From NCBI GenBank assembly GCA_946965045.2, contig OX337241.1, positions 620,001-684,000 on the forward strand: a DNA stretch of 64,000 bases, written 5' to 3'. Both the position numbers and the translations under genes were made by a program. This DNA is from Epithemia pelagica (lineage: Eukaryota > Bacillariophyta > Bacillariophyceae > Surirellales > Surirellaceae). The notes under the pieces are model-generated. The model saw nothing but the letters and a program-made list of their open reading frames with translations. It was not told the DNA's origin and ran no database searches. This document shows positions 1-10,871 of the stretch, piece by piece. Each line of letters opens with the position of its first letter. Positions within the stretch are counted from its first letter, which is position 1.

Positions 1-616
1 GTCCAGCTTTTTCATGTCGGCCGGAGACGAAATGCTATCCAAAATGGGCTTGACGGCCGGTCCAGCGTAGGGAGGACCGGGGACCGAGCTGCTACTACTG
101 CCACTGTTGCTCCCAGTGCCTTCGGCCGCGGCCTGGTGCAACCGACTGGTGCGGGGACCAGCCCATAAAGTGGATGTCGTGGTAAAGGCCGTGGCCTGTT
201 ATAACGTGGAAACCCATCAGGATGATCGAGAGTCGCATCGAGAGCCATCCATCCAGCAAAAAGGCAAAAAAAGAGCAGTTCGACAGGTGTAAGACCCAAA
301 AGATACCTTGAAGTAACCCGGTTCTTGAACAAGAGATTCCAGAGACTTGGTGGGGCGCAACGCGATGGTGATGGGTGTGTACGGGTGGACGACCCATCAT
401 GGCGGCATTCAAGCCGGTCCACAATTTCTCATGGTCGAGCACGAAACCCTCCCATCCAGAAAGAGCCATGCTTCACCTGCTCAATGGTCGCTTTCTCGCG
501 TTGCCACACTTGTACGCTGGATTCCGGCTCACACAAGAAGAACATAGAGAGATACTTGCAACACATACCTCCAAGGCCAGAGTGGCTGCCATGAGGACGC
601 TCAATTGGAACTTCAT
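1..616 (-). CDS. DXS: 1-deoxy-D-xylulose-5-phosphate synthase, plastid precursor (5' part)
   Basis: Only the N-terminus lies in the window; the gene continues past position 1. DXS makes the first intermediate of the plastid MEP isoprenoid pathway from pyruvate and glyceraldehyde 3-phosphate, using thiamine diphosphate. Exon 1 (616-569) encodes a hydrophobic 16-residue signal peptide starting MKFQLSVLMAATL. It ends at a GTATGT donor. Exon 2 resumes at 195 after an ACAG acceptor, and the phase-0 join creates E-A-T-A-F, an ASAFAP-like diatom plastid cleavage motif. A Ser/Gly-rich transit segment follows, then PILDSISSPADMKKLD, which matches the conserved start of mature DXS (plant TPLLD...P..MK.L). 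The catalytic domains are outside the window. Without splicing the reading frame is blocked by a TAA just upstream of exon 2, which supports the 373-bp intron. The identification rests on this short conserved segment. Confidence 0.8.
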
Positions 617-1300
617 GGCTGTGTGTGTAGATTCGTTCTTGTGGAGATGAGTCGATGCAACACCAGAGTCTTTGTGGTTGTAAATGTTCTCCTCTTTGAA
701 TGGAAGTGCTGTTCCAACGACCAAACGACTGCACACGAGAAAAACCCAAACAGTGGTGATGCTTGTGGGGCTCGGGGCGAGATCTGACTCTCGAAAACAC
801 ACCTTGGCGTGTATCACGACCCTCCCAAGGAACACTACGTGAATAGGTTTGTGGCGCATCCTCATATCCTGGAATCACGCTGGGATTTCCTCTTGCTTCA
901 ACGTCATGATCCAACGTCAGCTACCGCTGGTTTCGCGTCACGAACAGTTCGAATTTCCAGCGGCTTTCCAAAGGCATAGGTTAGTTTCCGTTCCTACATA
1001 CATCACGTATTCGCGTTGAGTTGTCGTGAGTCCAGGAAAGGGGGGCTACTCACGATTATCCTTTGGGGGTGTGTTGCGAGAGTTGTGACTCATCCGTTCG
1101 CATCCATCAACATCGATATCCAGGAGGATGATGCGATGGCGATAAGAATTCTGCGTTCGCAGTCTCTATTCCATTACGAACGATTCACACAACCTTGGAA
1201 CGTGTAAACAACACATTTGCCTCTCAAGAACCAGTGCATGGAATCAAGCTGAACGTTAGTTTGATTCTAGTAGACGGAAGTGAAAAGTTTGCCTGCCGAA
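617..1300. promoter_or_regulatory. Shared divergent upstream region of DXS and the 1.3-kb gene
   Basis: These 684 bp separate the start codons of two divergently transcribed genes that both appear to encode plastid-directed proteins. The stretch must hold both promoters and 5' UTRs. I see no TATA box or repeat that can be assigned, and the small reading frames inside have no recognisable content. Co-regulation is only an inference from the arrangement. Confidence 0.4.
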
Positions 1301-1969
1301 ATGGTTTTGTCGTCGCTCAAGAATCTTTGTGCCAGAGGACGGTTGCTCGTCGTCTGGCTCTGTTTGCTTCTTCCGATGCGATCTGCCGTGGGAAGGGTGG
1401 ATCATCCAAGTCGAATGATGAAACGCTCATCGTGTGCCTTTGCTCAAGTCCCCGAATCCTTTCGTGAACGATCCATCCCACAAGCCATGTCCTCTTTGTC
1501 GCCGTCGAGACTCGCCATGGTGCCTACGTCGCACAGTTTGGTTCATGTCCTCCAATCGTCCTTTGTTCTGGCGGCACAAGACACTGTCGCGGCTGCTCTC
1601 CCACCACCGAATGGGGACGCGGCACAACCACTGGCGCCGGAAACCATTGTGGGTATTTTTGTTGTGGGTGTGGTCCCCTTTGCCGTGGCGACGGTCGAAT
1701 TTTGGCGTCGCATTGCCGTGGGTGCCTCCTTTGGAACCGGAACGGATTCCGTCGTCTTTCCCAATACTACCACAATTGGACAAGACGACAATCCACTGTC
1801 CAGTCGAGGACGTCGCATTCTGGGAACAGATGCACTTGTCACGGCCTATCTCTTGTTTGGTCTGGCCGCGGCCGTCTTGGCCTTGGTCCTGGTTTCGGTC
1901 GTCACATCGGATCCACTAGTGGGAGAATTGCCCGTGACTGCACAACCACCACCACCACCACAAGTGTAA
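1301..1969 (+). CDS. Putative plastid two-helix membrane protein
   Basis: 222 residues; function not recognised. The start at 1301 is the first ATG in frame. It opens a basic N-terminus followed by a hydrophobic core (RLLVVWLCLLLP, residues 14-25), as in a signal peptide. A C-A-F-A-Q stretch at 45-49 resembles a degenerate ASAFAP motif, so a bipartite plastid presequence is plausible. The mature part has two clear membrane segments, at about 115-132 and 178-201. They flank a conserved-looking polar loop with E-F-W-R-R-I and F-G-T-G-T-D-S. The tail is proline-rich. From memory, similar short two-helix proteins with an FWRRIAVG..FGTG.DS motif occur in ochrophytes, but I cannot name the family. 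It diverges from DXS. A thylakoid location is a guess. Confidence 0.65.
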   Translation: MVLSSLKNLCARGRLLVVWLCLLLPMRSAVGRVDHPSRMMKRSSCAFAQVPESFRERSIPQAMSSLSPSRLAMVPTSHSLVHVLQSSFVLAAQDTVAAALPPPNGDAAQPLAPETIVGIFVVGVVPFAVATVEFWRRIAVGASFGTGTDSVVFPNTTTIGQDDNPLSSRGRRILGTDALVTAYLLFGLAAAVLALVLVSVVTSDPLVGELPVTAQPPPPPQV

Positions 1970-3774
1970 CAACCCTATACAATTGGTGTATTTGGCTTGC
2001 TGCAGTGTCCCTCCACAAGCACAGGATTCGACACAACGAGCAAGGCACATGTTTCCTGTTGATCCGCACGACCAACAAGAGGACACACGTAGTGGTCAAT
2101 GTACCAAGAAAAACTCGGAACAGTGGTATGGAGGATGCGATTGTCTACTTCTGGATGGCCATTATCGAACCCTGGTTGTTTGCATGCACGTGATGCTACA
2201 TATTATTCTCGTGGACCTGGACGGCCAGCTTCAATGTCGTGTCCAAAACCTTCATGATGGATCGAAGAAAAGCACATGTCCCATTCACTATAAGCTCGTC
2301 ATGGGACTGCAGTGACAGCGAGACAGATAGGCAGATCATGGAACCTTGGTTTACGGCATTGTGATGCTTTGGACGATTGTCTTTTCACTTGCAAAATAGT
2401 TTGACTCCATGGTGAAGGAGAATAACAATTTTGCGCAGCATGTTGAACGAGATAATGTAACGATGATGGACACAGTCTCCCTTGGTTTTGGTTTCGCGTT
2501 GACCTGGTCCCAAAAGAGAGAGCAATTTGGACTTGGGATCAGGTGAAGAAACGGGACACGGAATACAGAAAGATGACACCCCCAAAAGAAACAAGAGAAA
2601 TAACAGAATCCAGTTGACCAACAAGAGCCATTGCACAGTAACCTAGTGATGCAGCAAGGACATGCATGGGGAAAGATATTATACAAATCTACCTAGAATA
2701 AAGCTCACAATCTATAAACTCATCATTCGTCACTCGTCACATCTCGTTGTGTCCTGTCTACTATTCTGGCCTTTTCCTTGTCCCGTGGGGGACTGGTTAC
2801 GCAGTTGGTGATTCCTGATTGTCCAATTTGCTCCCTCTTCATGCTCTGAGCTCTGAGGCTTTGATAACCACTTAAAAAAACTAGGTAGGTAGTACTCTTC
2901 ACATTTTGGACAAACCCTTGTCTCCTTTGCGAAGCCCCATACTCTCGCAGCTTTTGTTATGGGTTTGTCATAACTTCAACAAAATGATCGTTTCTTATTT
3001 CGCAGGAGCAGCTTTTCGCTTTTCTGATTTCTGATACTTCATATTACTTATTACGAGTATTCCGACTCATTACTCCTAGTTCCAAGTTGTGTAATCGTAT
3101 GGGTTATGGGTTATGGGTTATGGGCTATGGCTATGGGTTATGCATAACTCGTAGACTTCTGGTAGAGATGGTAGATGGTATACGAGTACGAGTATGGTAA
3201 GTACGAGTGACACCAACTACTCGTACGAGTACCAACGTTACGAGTTACGAGTACAGGCTACACCGACAAACTACGCCCTACAGCAAAAACAACAAGCACC
3301 AACGACCTACGACCTACAACCTACAACAATTACAATCACTTAATTATTGTTGGGCCTTGCGGCTTGCAGCTTGCAGCTTACGGCTTAAGGCATGAACCCG
3401 ATTCCTTGTTCTCTCCTGCGGACAAATCTGGTTGGGAATATAGTCGTACGATTAACCGTGATTGCTCATTGCTCATTATTATTTTGACTTTAGGATTTTG
3501 TATTGGATGGAGTCCATTCTGGTTCACCTTGAGAAATTGCCCACTGTCCACTGTCCATCGACAAGCCCTCTACCGCTTTTTGCTGATCTAGAATTATATG
3601 TATTTTTACTGTAAAGAAGATAGTACAACTATAGAATGGATAGTACTTTTAGATCAAAACACAAAGCGGAGTAATTTTTTCTCTAGAGAGAGAGCGGTGT
3701 AGCGCCCACTTTTTGTTTCGAACGCCACAACACAATCGTGCACAGCTACATCCACAAAGAGCAAAGGCAAAACA
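1970..3774. other. Intergenic region with simple repeats
   Basis: 1.8 kb without a supported gene. Around 3098-3145 lies a (TATGGGT)n-type tract with imperfect units. Around 3180-3260 there are many CGAGTA words, including the perfect palindrome ACTCGTACGAGT at 3219-3230. Around 3356-3390 there is a GCTTGCAGCTT-like repetition. Small open frames between 2351 and 2686 look random (cysteine- and serine-rich, no domain). Confidence 0.6.
3098..3145. repeat. Short tandem repeat, TATGGGT-like unit
   Basis: Seven-base units reading TATGGGT occur about five times with small deletions (GGCTATGGCTATGGG near the end). The unit resembles but is not identical to a plant-type telomere repeat. A simple microsatellite is the likelier explanation. 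Confidence 0.6.
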
Positions 3775-4536
3775 ATGAAAATGGCTGTTGCAAACGCCAC
3801 AAATGACCTAGAAGAAGGCAGTACACACGATGCAAGTGTTAACTTGATTGACCCCTTTTCCAGCTGTCACGCTAATTACACCATCCCGGGAATCAGTGTC
3901 GGACCTAGCCACCCCGCAAATAGGAAGAGAGTTCGATTTAGCTTAAATCAAAATGTGTACCACGAAGACAAAGTACGAACAAGTTTGAATGAATGTCGAT
4001 CAACTTGGTTTACGGATCAGGAGTACAAGACCATTGCATGTGAGGCTCGCTTGATAAAACTCGAGTATCAAATGAAGCTTTTTAACCTGCTCAGGGCCAG
4101 AGAGCAAGGGCAAGAAGACAACGAGAATTCACCGGCAATCGTTTACTTTTCAGCTGTCCTTTCTGATCTCTTGAGGCTTTCTTCGACGATAAACTTTGTG
4201 GTTGATGACGTGTCTCGTTTGCTTACCCCACAGATTGAGGAAAAGCTACGCCTTCTCTACGTTGAAAGGTCAGACAAAGGAGACAACTACCGTTTTGATT
4301 GGGTCGGCTTGGAGTGCTTCATTCTTGATTCCTTGCGTTCTGAGTCGAAGAGTAGATACGAGTCCATTCAAGAAGTTGTGTCTGATATTGAGGCTGAGTA
4401 CAACTTCAATCTTTGGACAACGGCAGAAATGGAAGATGAATTGAGAGATTCATGTCGCAACTTTTCACAAGCTCATGGATTAATGGCCCAGCTGATTGCT
4501 CGCGCAAGGTACCTGACAAAAGAGGAAAGTTTGTGA
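3775..4536 (+). CDS. Unknown-family protein, divergent member (copy A)
   Basis: 253 residues, single exon, ATG start. It is the most divergent of six related genes in this window (others start at 11509, 24578, 34725, 54233, 55644). The shared order of blocks is visible. First comes a basic V-R-F motif (KRVRF, 51-55), then W-[YF]-[ST]-x-x-[ED]-[YF] (here WFTDQEY, 78-84). Next is V-G-L-E (177-180) followed by a basic helix and an S-I-Q-E-V-V stretch, and finally a C-terminal helix with C-R-N-F-S-Q-A and A-Q-L-I-A-R-A (226-245) where the other copies have F-A-Q-Y-L-G-x-A-A. It lacks the run of four or five arginines after V-G-L-E. No signal peptide or membrane segment is seen. The KRVRF block fits the general PP1-docking RVxF pattern, but this is not evidence of binding. 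Function unknown. Confidence 0.75.
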   Translation: MKMAVANATNDLEEGSTHDASVNLIDPFSSCHANYTIPGISVGPSHPANRKRVRFSLNQNVYHEDKVRTSLNECRSTWFTDQEYKTIACEARLIKLEYQMKLFNLLRAREQGQEDNENSPAIVYFSAVLSDLLRLSSTINFVVDDVSRLLTPQIEEKLRLLYVERSDKGDNYRFDWVGLECFILDSLRSESKSRYESIQEVVSDIEAEYNFNLWTTAEMEDELRDSCRNFSQAHGLMAQLIARARYLTKEESL

Positions 4537-4739
4537 CAGAAGAAACATGACGCCTTCAATCATGATGCCTGTATTCACCTCTTTTCTGTGTCTTCTTGTA
4601 TGTAATTCTTCGCTAACTCTCGCTAGCTGTATCATTATTCGAGAGTTTTCTTTTGTAGATTCGGCTTGGTAGGCCACATGGCTAGCTCACAGAACGGATT
4701 ACGAGTGAGCAAGACCGCTGAGAGATTCGATGCTCCGTT
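4537..4739. other. Short convergent 3' region
   Basis: About 200 bp between the stop of the plus-strand copy A gene and the stop of the minus-strand transporter. Nothing beyond 3' UTR sequence is seen. Confidence 0.4.
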
Positions 4740-6529
4740 CTAGCTGTCCATCTCATTCGACTGTTCGAACAATGTCCCTTCGGATGGTTCCGAGGAGGGT
4801 ATTTCCGTGTAGCACAGTCTTTTTTCTCGCAAGACAAAGAGGAAAACCCCAACCAACATGACAATCATCCCAAACAAGATGGTTTCCCAGGAAGCCAAGG
4901 CCGTGACAAGAAATGTCGCCATTACCGTGGGTACAAGGGCAAGGATGCATCCCATCGTGCTGAGTGGGACCCGAAACGGCCGCTCAACATCAGGGCGTTG
5001 GATCCTCAGGGTGACAAAGGCCACGTATTCCAACAATAGTGCCATTGCATAGTTGAAGTTGAGCATTTCAATGAGGCTTTCCAGGTTCGTAAGGATACCC
5101 ATTGTCACAATGACAATCAATCCAACAAGTATTCCATAGGTGGGTGTTCCATGTCGTGATCGGGTGGCAAAGATTCGAGGCAAATATCCTCGTTCCGCCA
5201 TGCCCATGAGTTGAAAGGCATCGCTTGACAATTCAGCCTGGAACAGACCAATATTGGAAATCCCAGCGGCAAACACCAGCCATCCTTCGAGCCACGGACC
5301 AGCAATGGTTTTGGCAACGACGGAGAAGTACCCATCCTCCCATGCACTTTGTGGAGCTTTGGAAGCACCTAGGGCGACTAAAAGAGGAACAAAATAGCTG
5401 GCGACAACCATGAAAAAGGATAATCCCATTGCTCGAGGCAATACACGAGCTGGCTCTTCAATATCGGCCGCAAACGCAGCAGCACTATCTGTCCAAGTTC
5501 AAATTAGTAAAAGCGTTAGCCATGTCCTTCCCTATCAAACAACATACATCATTTCTTGTTAGTCTTACCAAAACTGTTGAGATTCCAGAAAAGATTGTTG
5601 AGAAAAGGTCGCCAGGCAATACTGCCAAGTGCGGCCATGGAAAAGAGAGGCACGGTTGGAGCATTATTAGACTCATTGGAGTTAGTGGTGTCGTCTGTTA
5701 TTTCGGGTTGTGGCGATTGCTGGGGTGGTTCGAACCATTGTGAGGGATCCACTTGAAAGGCACCAATCAGTGTCATGAGTACAAAGGGTGACAATGCCAC
5801 AAGGCAAATTGTCATCGACATTTTCCCCACCAGTGGCAAGCCTAACCAGTTGAGATAGGCCAAGAGGCACGAAATACCGGACAAGAGCAAAAACTTGGTA
5901 AGAAGAAGGAACAGTGAATGGCGCTGGCTGTTTGGAGAGGATTCATTATCGCCAGGCCCTCCTTCCTCGGGGTCATCTGTCACCATGAGATGAAGGAGGT
6001 AATCCAGGAATAATACAGGATAAATCGCATTGTCCGTGGCACCGGATACCCAATGCAAATAGCCACACATCCATCCAGCACCTTGTCCTAGGGCTTGTTC
6101 GACCCATATGACTCCTCCCGAGGCTTCGGGAAAGGCACATGCCAACTCGGTGGTGACCAGCACTTCTTGGAGGGACCAGACAAGGGGAAAGATCAAAAAG
6201 CCCACCAGAGTATAAAAATTGCCTGCCGATCGTACAGCTTCCTCGACGCCAAAGGCACCACCCGAGACACTGTAAAAGATCAACACTGCAAAGGGTACAA
6301 CCCCCAGTTTGTTCTGATTGTTGTTGTTCTGGTTGCCATTGTTTGGGTCCAGAGGAAGATCAAATTCATCCACTGGTTCCACATCCATGGAAGTTCTTGT
6401 GGCTGCCGTTCCAACAAGCCATGTATTGCTCTGTTCTGGTTGCTCAGATGCCGTTGAGAGGGTAAGGGGACTGCATCTGTCCTCTTGGCAGTTTCTCGAT
6501 AAACTTTTCATCGACTCATTGCTCTCCAT
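4740..6529 (-). CDS. APC-superfamily polyamine/amino-acid transporter (PUT/LAT type)
   Basis: Two exons, 6529-5569 and 5488-4740, with an 80-bp intron (GTAAGA donor, ACAG acceptor). The join reads N-S-F-D-S-A-A-A-F and gives 569 residues. The first ATG in frame at 6529 is used. A polar N-terminus of about 75 residues precedes about a dozen hydrophobic segments, beginning GVVPFAVLIFYSVSGGAFGVEE (conserved first APC helix with the G-G-A-F-G-x-E substrate loop). The second exon carries E-D-G-Y-F, G-I-S-N-I-G-L-F-Q-A-E-L-S-S-D and G-M-A-E-R-G-Y-L-P...S-R-H-G-T-P. These closely follow the plant polyamine-uptake (PUT/RMV1) subfamily of LAT transporters. Likely role: proton-coupled import of polyamines or amino acids across the plasma membrane or an endomembrane; substrate not determinable. 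The loop around residues 195-215 is acidic and Pro/Asn-rich. Confidence 0.9.
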
Positions 6530-9073
6530 TGTTTGCCTCACCGCTTAGAATGAGGTCACTCGAGGGTATCCCCTTTTCGTCGTTTCCGTTGGAATCGAGC
6601 CACAACAAATTGCTTCTAGATGAGGAACGACAGTCTCTGCTGTCGGATACTTGCAGTATTAACGTTGGCAAACTTTCCTCAAGATCCACTTTTACAGAGA
6701 ACAGAAACCCAAAGATTGGCACAGCTTCTGTCACCAAATCCAAGGGTTTTAACTTTCTACCGAACAATGAAAGAGAGTGATTCACCCGTTTGTTGGTCAA
6801 CAAATCGCTTTTGATCGCATCTCGTTGTCTTTGTCAATACATTAGCTGAGAATGTAGCACTGCATACAACTTCCTAGGCACAATGTCTCTGTCGCCTTTG
6901 TTCCATGGTCTCTTTCGGACAAAAGATCTTTGGATTACATTTCTGGGGGGTGATGAAAGCCATATCTTTATATCTGTAGGGGGAGCTCATTGAGGGGCAT
7001 CATTCATCATGGGGGGGGCAAGACCTCACCCGTCGACGACGACTATGGAGAAAACAGCGGCAACCGCATGAGACAACTTCAATTATGCAGTCTCGCTTCT
7101 GCCTATCAAAGGAAGCTTGGTGGTTACCAACAGCTCACGGGCCTTGAGGGTTTGGTGGCATCGTCGACACACGGAATTGTCGTTGTTGTTCTTGCCATCG
7201 TATAATAATGTCTCGCATCGAGAGAAAGAAAAGCAAGCAAGCAGTATAACAGCTTGCTCCTCCATTTTTGATGCATGAAGACGGCATGTCCACATACAAG
7301 CAAGCAAACAGTTTGATCGTCGATTTCTGTAATGCATAAAGAAGGAATTTCGACAAGATGAAGCGACATGGCGAACTGAAACTGGATGACCATTGATCTA
7401 CCAAGTTTGGTGATGTCGTTGACACAAGTTTAACGAGGATGACAAGGAAAGCACAACGCTGGAAAAGTCTCCATGGCAAATAAGGTAACCTGAGTTGGGA
7501 AAATTTGTTTTGGTGAGAGCCGCCTCGCTACGCTGATGCCAAGGGGCTGGTTGGTTGGACGCTCGGTGTGGAAAGCACGCTGTTGAATAAATGTATTTCA
7601 TCTCTCAATGTATGGAGAACTGGCTGTGGAGAGAAAGATTCAGAGAACTCACGGTGGATACGAGGTCATGCGATTCATTTACCATGTTTCGGAGAGTGCC
7701 ATCGAGGAGTTGCACAAATCTGCCAGTTCTGGTGCGAATCAATGCCATGGCCGTCTAATGTCTCCAGTACGATTGGATGGATTTCACTCCAAAGATTGAT
7801 TGTTGATTTATTTTCAAATGATTTGGTCGTCCGTCGCAACTCGACGGAGTAATGTTGCACACGTATTTCCCCTTGGGGCAGCGTCGGACGTGCACATGGC
7901 AACGAACGAACCATGTATTTTATAGGAAAAATGCAAGCTCTCATCACACAACTCGGTGGCACAGTGGTAACTACTAGGCCATGGGGTTGGGACGAGCCAT
8001 GAGGTGGCGTTACCAGTGCCGCGCTATGCGGAAAACAACGTCTTCCAGAACAGAGGGATTGATCTGAAAGCCACGTCTCTGTTGACACTCGTTTTGTTCC
8101 ATTTTGGAACCAGACGTGCACACTGCTACTTCGAATGCGACAGGATATGTTTAAGTTGCAAGGGTCAATAACAACACAGTGGAGGAGTGGTTATCACTAG
8201 TCACTCTCACATGTGTTGAAAGCGAGCCACGACGTGGCCTAACCAGCACCGCATGAATTGCGGATACCGACATCTTCCAGACAAAAGGGATAGATTCCAA
8301 GCAAGGACACGTCTCCTCTGATACTCGCTTTTTGCCGCTCTCATTGGAGAAACCATGGTGGCCACATGACGCGTGTACGTGGCCACGACTGAACTGATCA
8401 TATATCGAGATGCGAACTTTTACTGAGAGGAGACGTGCAAACTGCTGCTCCGGATGAGACACGACAGTGGAGGAGTGGTTATCTGACATGTGTTGAAAGC
8501 GAGCCACGACGTGGCCTAACTAGCACCGCGTGGATTGCGGAAACTGACATCTTCCAGCCTAGAGGGATCGATTCCAAGGACACGTCTCCCTTGACACTCG
8601 CTTTTTTGCATTAGGTTCGGGACGGAAGCCGGAAGGCATCATGCATCATGCCCCAACCCATGTACGCCGTCATCTGATATCATTTTCTTCGTGCCTCCTC
8701 TACTGGGTCCATCCCCAGTCTAAGCTGCGTTGATGAGATGCAATCAAAAATAACCGGTGTAGAGAGAGATGAACTACGGAGACTAAGGTACTTACTCCTC
8801 TAGAGAGGAGTCGTCGAAGCTCTACCTCTCTGAGAGAAACGCAGGAGGGTAGGATGTAAACGTTGCGCGACCTGATCAACAAGATAAAAAAGAGGTCGCG
8901 GATGAATCTCACATAGATTGTCGACTTACGTCATATCCGTCAAGGTCAAGTCTTCATACATTTTCGATAAAGGGTGAGGCATTGCTGATGAAGGTCCTTC
9001 TCATCATCTTTCCTTCATTCTGCCGATATCTTGTTTGTCTACGCTACGAAAACACCAACAACAAACAACAACC
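6530..9073. other. Long intergenic region with degenerate repeats
   Basis: 2.5 kb without a supported gene. It contains G-runs near 6945-6975 and 7010-7020, AAGCAAGC words around 7220-7320, and the three-copy degenerate repeat described separately (7970-8615). The region before 9074 is the promoter of the T-protein gene. Small open frames on both strands (for example 7675-8121) have no domain and fall inside the repeats. Confidence 0.55.
7970..8615. repeat. Three degenerate tandem repeat units of about 250-300 bp
   Basis: Three copies start near 7970, 8170 and 8461. Each has the same order: a GTGGAGGAGTGGTTATC-type word (copies 2 and 3), GAGCCACGACGTGGC, CAGCACCGCGTG..TTGCGGA, GACATCTTCCAG, AGGGAT.GATT, CACGTCTC..TTGACACTCG. 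Copies 1 and 2 then share GACGTGCA.ACTGCT. Copies 2 and 3 are the most alike. No open frame runs through the units. They may be decayed non-autonomous transposon copies or a local satellite. Confidence 0.7.
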
Positions 9074-10871
9074 ATGATGAAAAGTGCAGCTACTGTGTTT
9101 CAACGATCAGCATTGCGTCGAACCAATCGTCTTCATGCTGTGGCATCCACTTACACCCGTGGATTTGCTGCCAGTGACGAATCCTTGACCAAGACAGCCC
9201 TCAATGACTTGCACAAAGAACTTGGTGGAGAAATGGTTCCCTTTGCGGGTTACGAGCTCCCTGTTTTGTACAAAGGCAGTGAGAATGGGGGAGTGATGAA
9301 AGAACACTTGTGGTGTCGTGCTGATGGCAAAGCATCCTTGTTTGATGTCTCGCATATGGGACAAGTAAGTACATTTTTTGTATCTTCTACATGTCTTGCA
9401 TGTCTGCTGTTGGATATCGCGTCGTAAACTTGATCAATTCAGTTTGCTGGCTCCGACCATCGACCATCACAGTGCTCGTGGTCAGGTATGGCCAAAGTGC
9501 AGTCATGTGGTCGACTCTTCGCCTGATCCAGACTGCCTTTCTGATCTTTGCCCATCTCACGTGAATACACTATCCTTCGTTCATCTCCTTGTCTTGCGCT
9601 GATTTCCTATTGACAATTCTTTCGATGGATTGATAAATGGCTTTTCTGGACACTGCCTTAAACTACGTTTGTGGTCATTATAGATCCGTTGGCATGGAAA
9701 AGACCGAGTCGCCTTTCTGGAGCGCATTGTTGTCGGAGACATTGGTGGATTGGGTGAAGGACAAGGACTCTTATCCTTGGTAACCAACGAAAACGGTGGC
9801 ATTTTGGACGATACCGTCATTACTAATGCTGGCGACTTTATATACATGGTCGTCAACGGAGCCACCAAGTTTGATGACATGGCTCATTTCCAAAAGGTAC
9901 TAGACACTGAATTTAAGGATGCCGATGTCACCATGGAATACCTCGAAGATTCAATGCAACTTTTGGCACTACAAGGACCTGGTGCCGCGGCAGCTGTGGC
10001 TAAATTGTTACCAGCTGATATCGATTTGGTGAAAATGCCATTCATGACCGGAAGGGATACTACGTTGGATGGAATTGAAGGATGTCGTATTACACGGTAC
10101 GTGCCTACAAATAGCCATGACTATTTGAGTTGTTGCATGAGAGTTGATGAGGACGGTAACTTACATATTGATTATCTATCCATGATGTCATTTCTTGGAA
10201 TCCTGTGTTGGATCGACGAATTCTCTCGAATCTTTTTCTGTTTCTCAACCAACATCTTGCTACGTCGGATTTTCTTTCTCTTATACAACACCAACTGCAG
10301 ATGTGGCTACACGGGAGAAGACGGCTTTGAGATTGCCATGCCAGCTGAACATGCCGTGTCCATTGCGTCCAAGTTGCTGGAAGATAAGGATGTTGTGAAT
10401 CCGACTGGTTTGGGTGCTCGTGACTCGCTCCGTCTGGAAGCCGGCTTGTGTTTGTATGGACACGATTTGAACGATACGATCAATCCGATTGAAGGTGCCT
10501 TGGGCTGGACTATGGGTCCCCCTAAAAGCCGTCGTCGTGTGGAAGGTGGATTTTTGGGTGCCCAACACATTTTGACACCCGAGGGTAAATTCCAAAAGGT
10601 AGCCAAGAAACGTGTCGGTCTGATGGGTATGAAAGCACCCGCTCGTGAACACGCCGAAATTTACAATGCCGAAGGAGATACTCTCATTGGTACCGTCACT
10701 TCGGGAACCTACAGTCCCTGCCTTAAAAAGCCCATTGCCATGGGCTTTGTGGAAACCGCCCACTCGAAAGTGGATACAGAAGTATCCATCAAAATCCGTG
10801 GCAAACTACAAAAAGCACAAGTCACCAAAATGCCCTTTGTCCCTAGCCGCTACTATCGTGTTCCGGAATAG
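9074..10871 (+). CDS. GCVT: Glycine cleavage system T-protein (aminomethyltransferase), mitochondrial
   Basis: Three exons, 9074-9364, 9684-10096 and 10301-10871 (introns 319 and 204 bp; GTAAGT and GTACGT donors), total 424 residues. T-protein transfers the methylene group from the aminomethyl-lipoyl H-protein to tetrahydrofolate, releasing ammonia, in mitochondrial glycine decarboxylation and photorespiration. The Arg/Ser/Thr-rich N-terminus (MMKSAATVFQRSALRRTNRL) fits a mitochondrial presequence. The family motifs are in order: V-P-F-A-G-Y-E-L-P-V, S-L-F-D-V-S-H-M-G-Q, N-E-N-G-G-I-L-D-D-T-V-I (which contains the catalytic-region Asp), L-A-L-Q-G-P, R-C-G-Y-T-G-E-D-G-F-E, G-L-G-A-R-D-S-L-R-L-E-A-G-L and a C-terminal barrel ending in Y-Y-R-V-P-E. 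The joins D-V-S-H-M-G-Q/I-R-W-H-G-K and I-T-R/C-G-Y restore the family consensus. The second intron has no stop and is a multiple of three. Confidence 0.95.

Noticed and set aside
95-469. Minus-strand frame with a hydrophobic stretch that looks like a membrane protein
   Set aside because: It lies in the intron and in a wrong frame of DXS exon 2; the DXS frame with its conserved segment explains the region.
429-914. 161-codon minus-strand frame
   Set aside because: No domain, overlaps the DXS signal-peptide exon in another frame.
3098-3145. Interstitial telomere
   Set aside because: The unit TATGGGT differs from TTTAGGG/TTAGGG and the array is only a few imperfect units.
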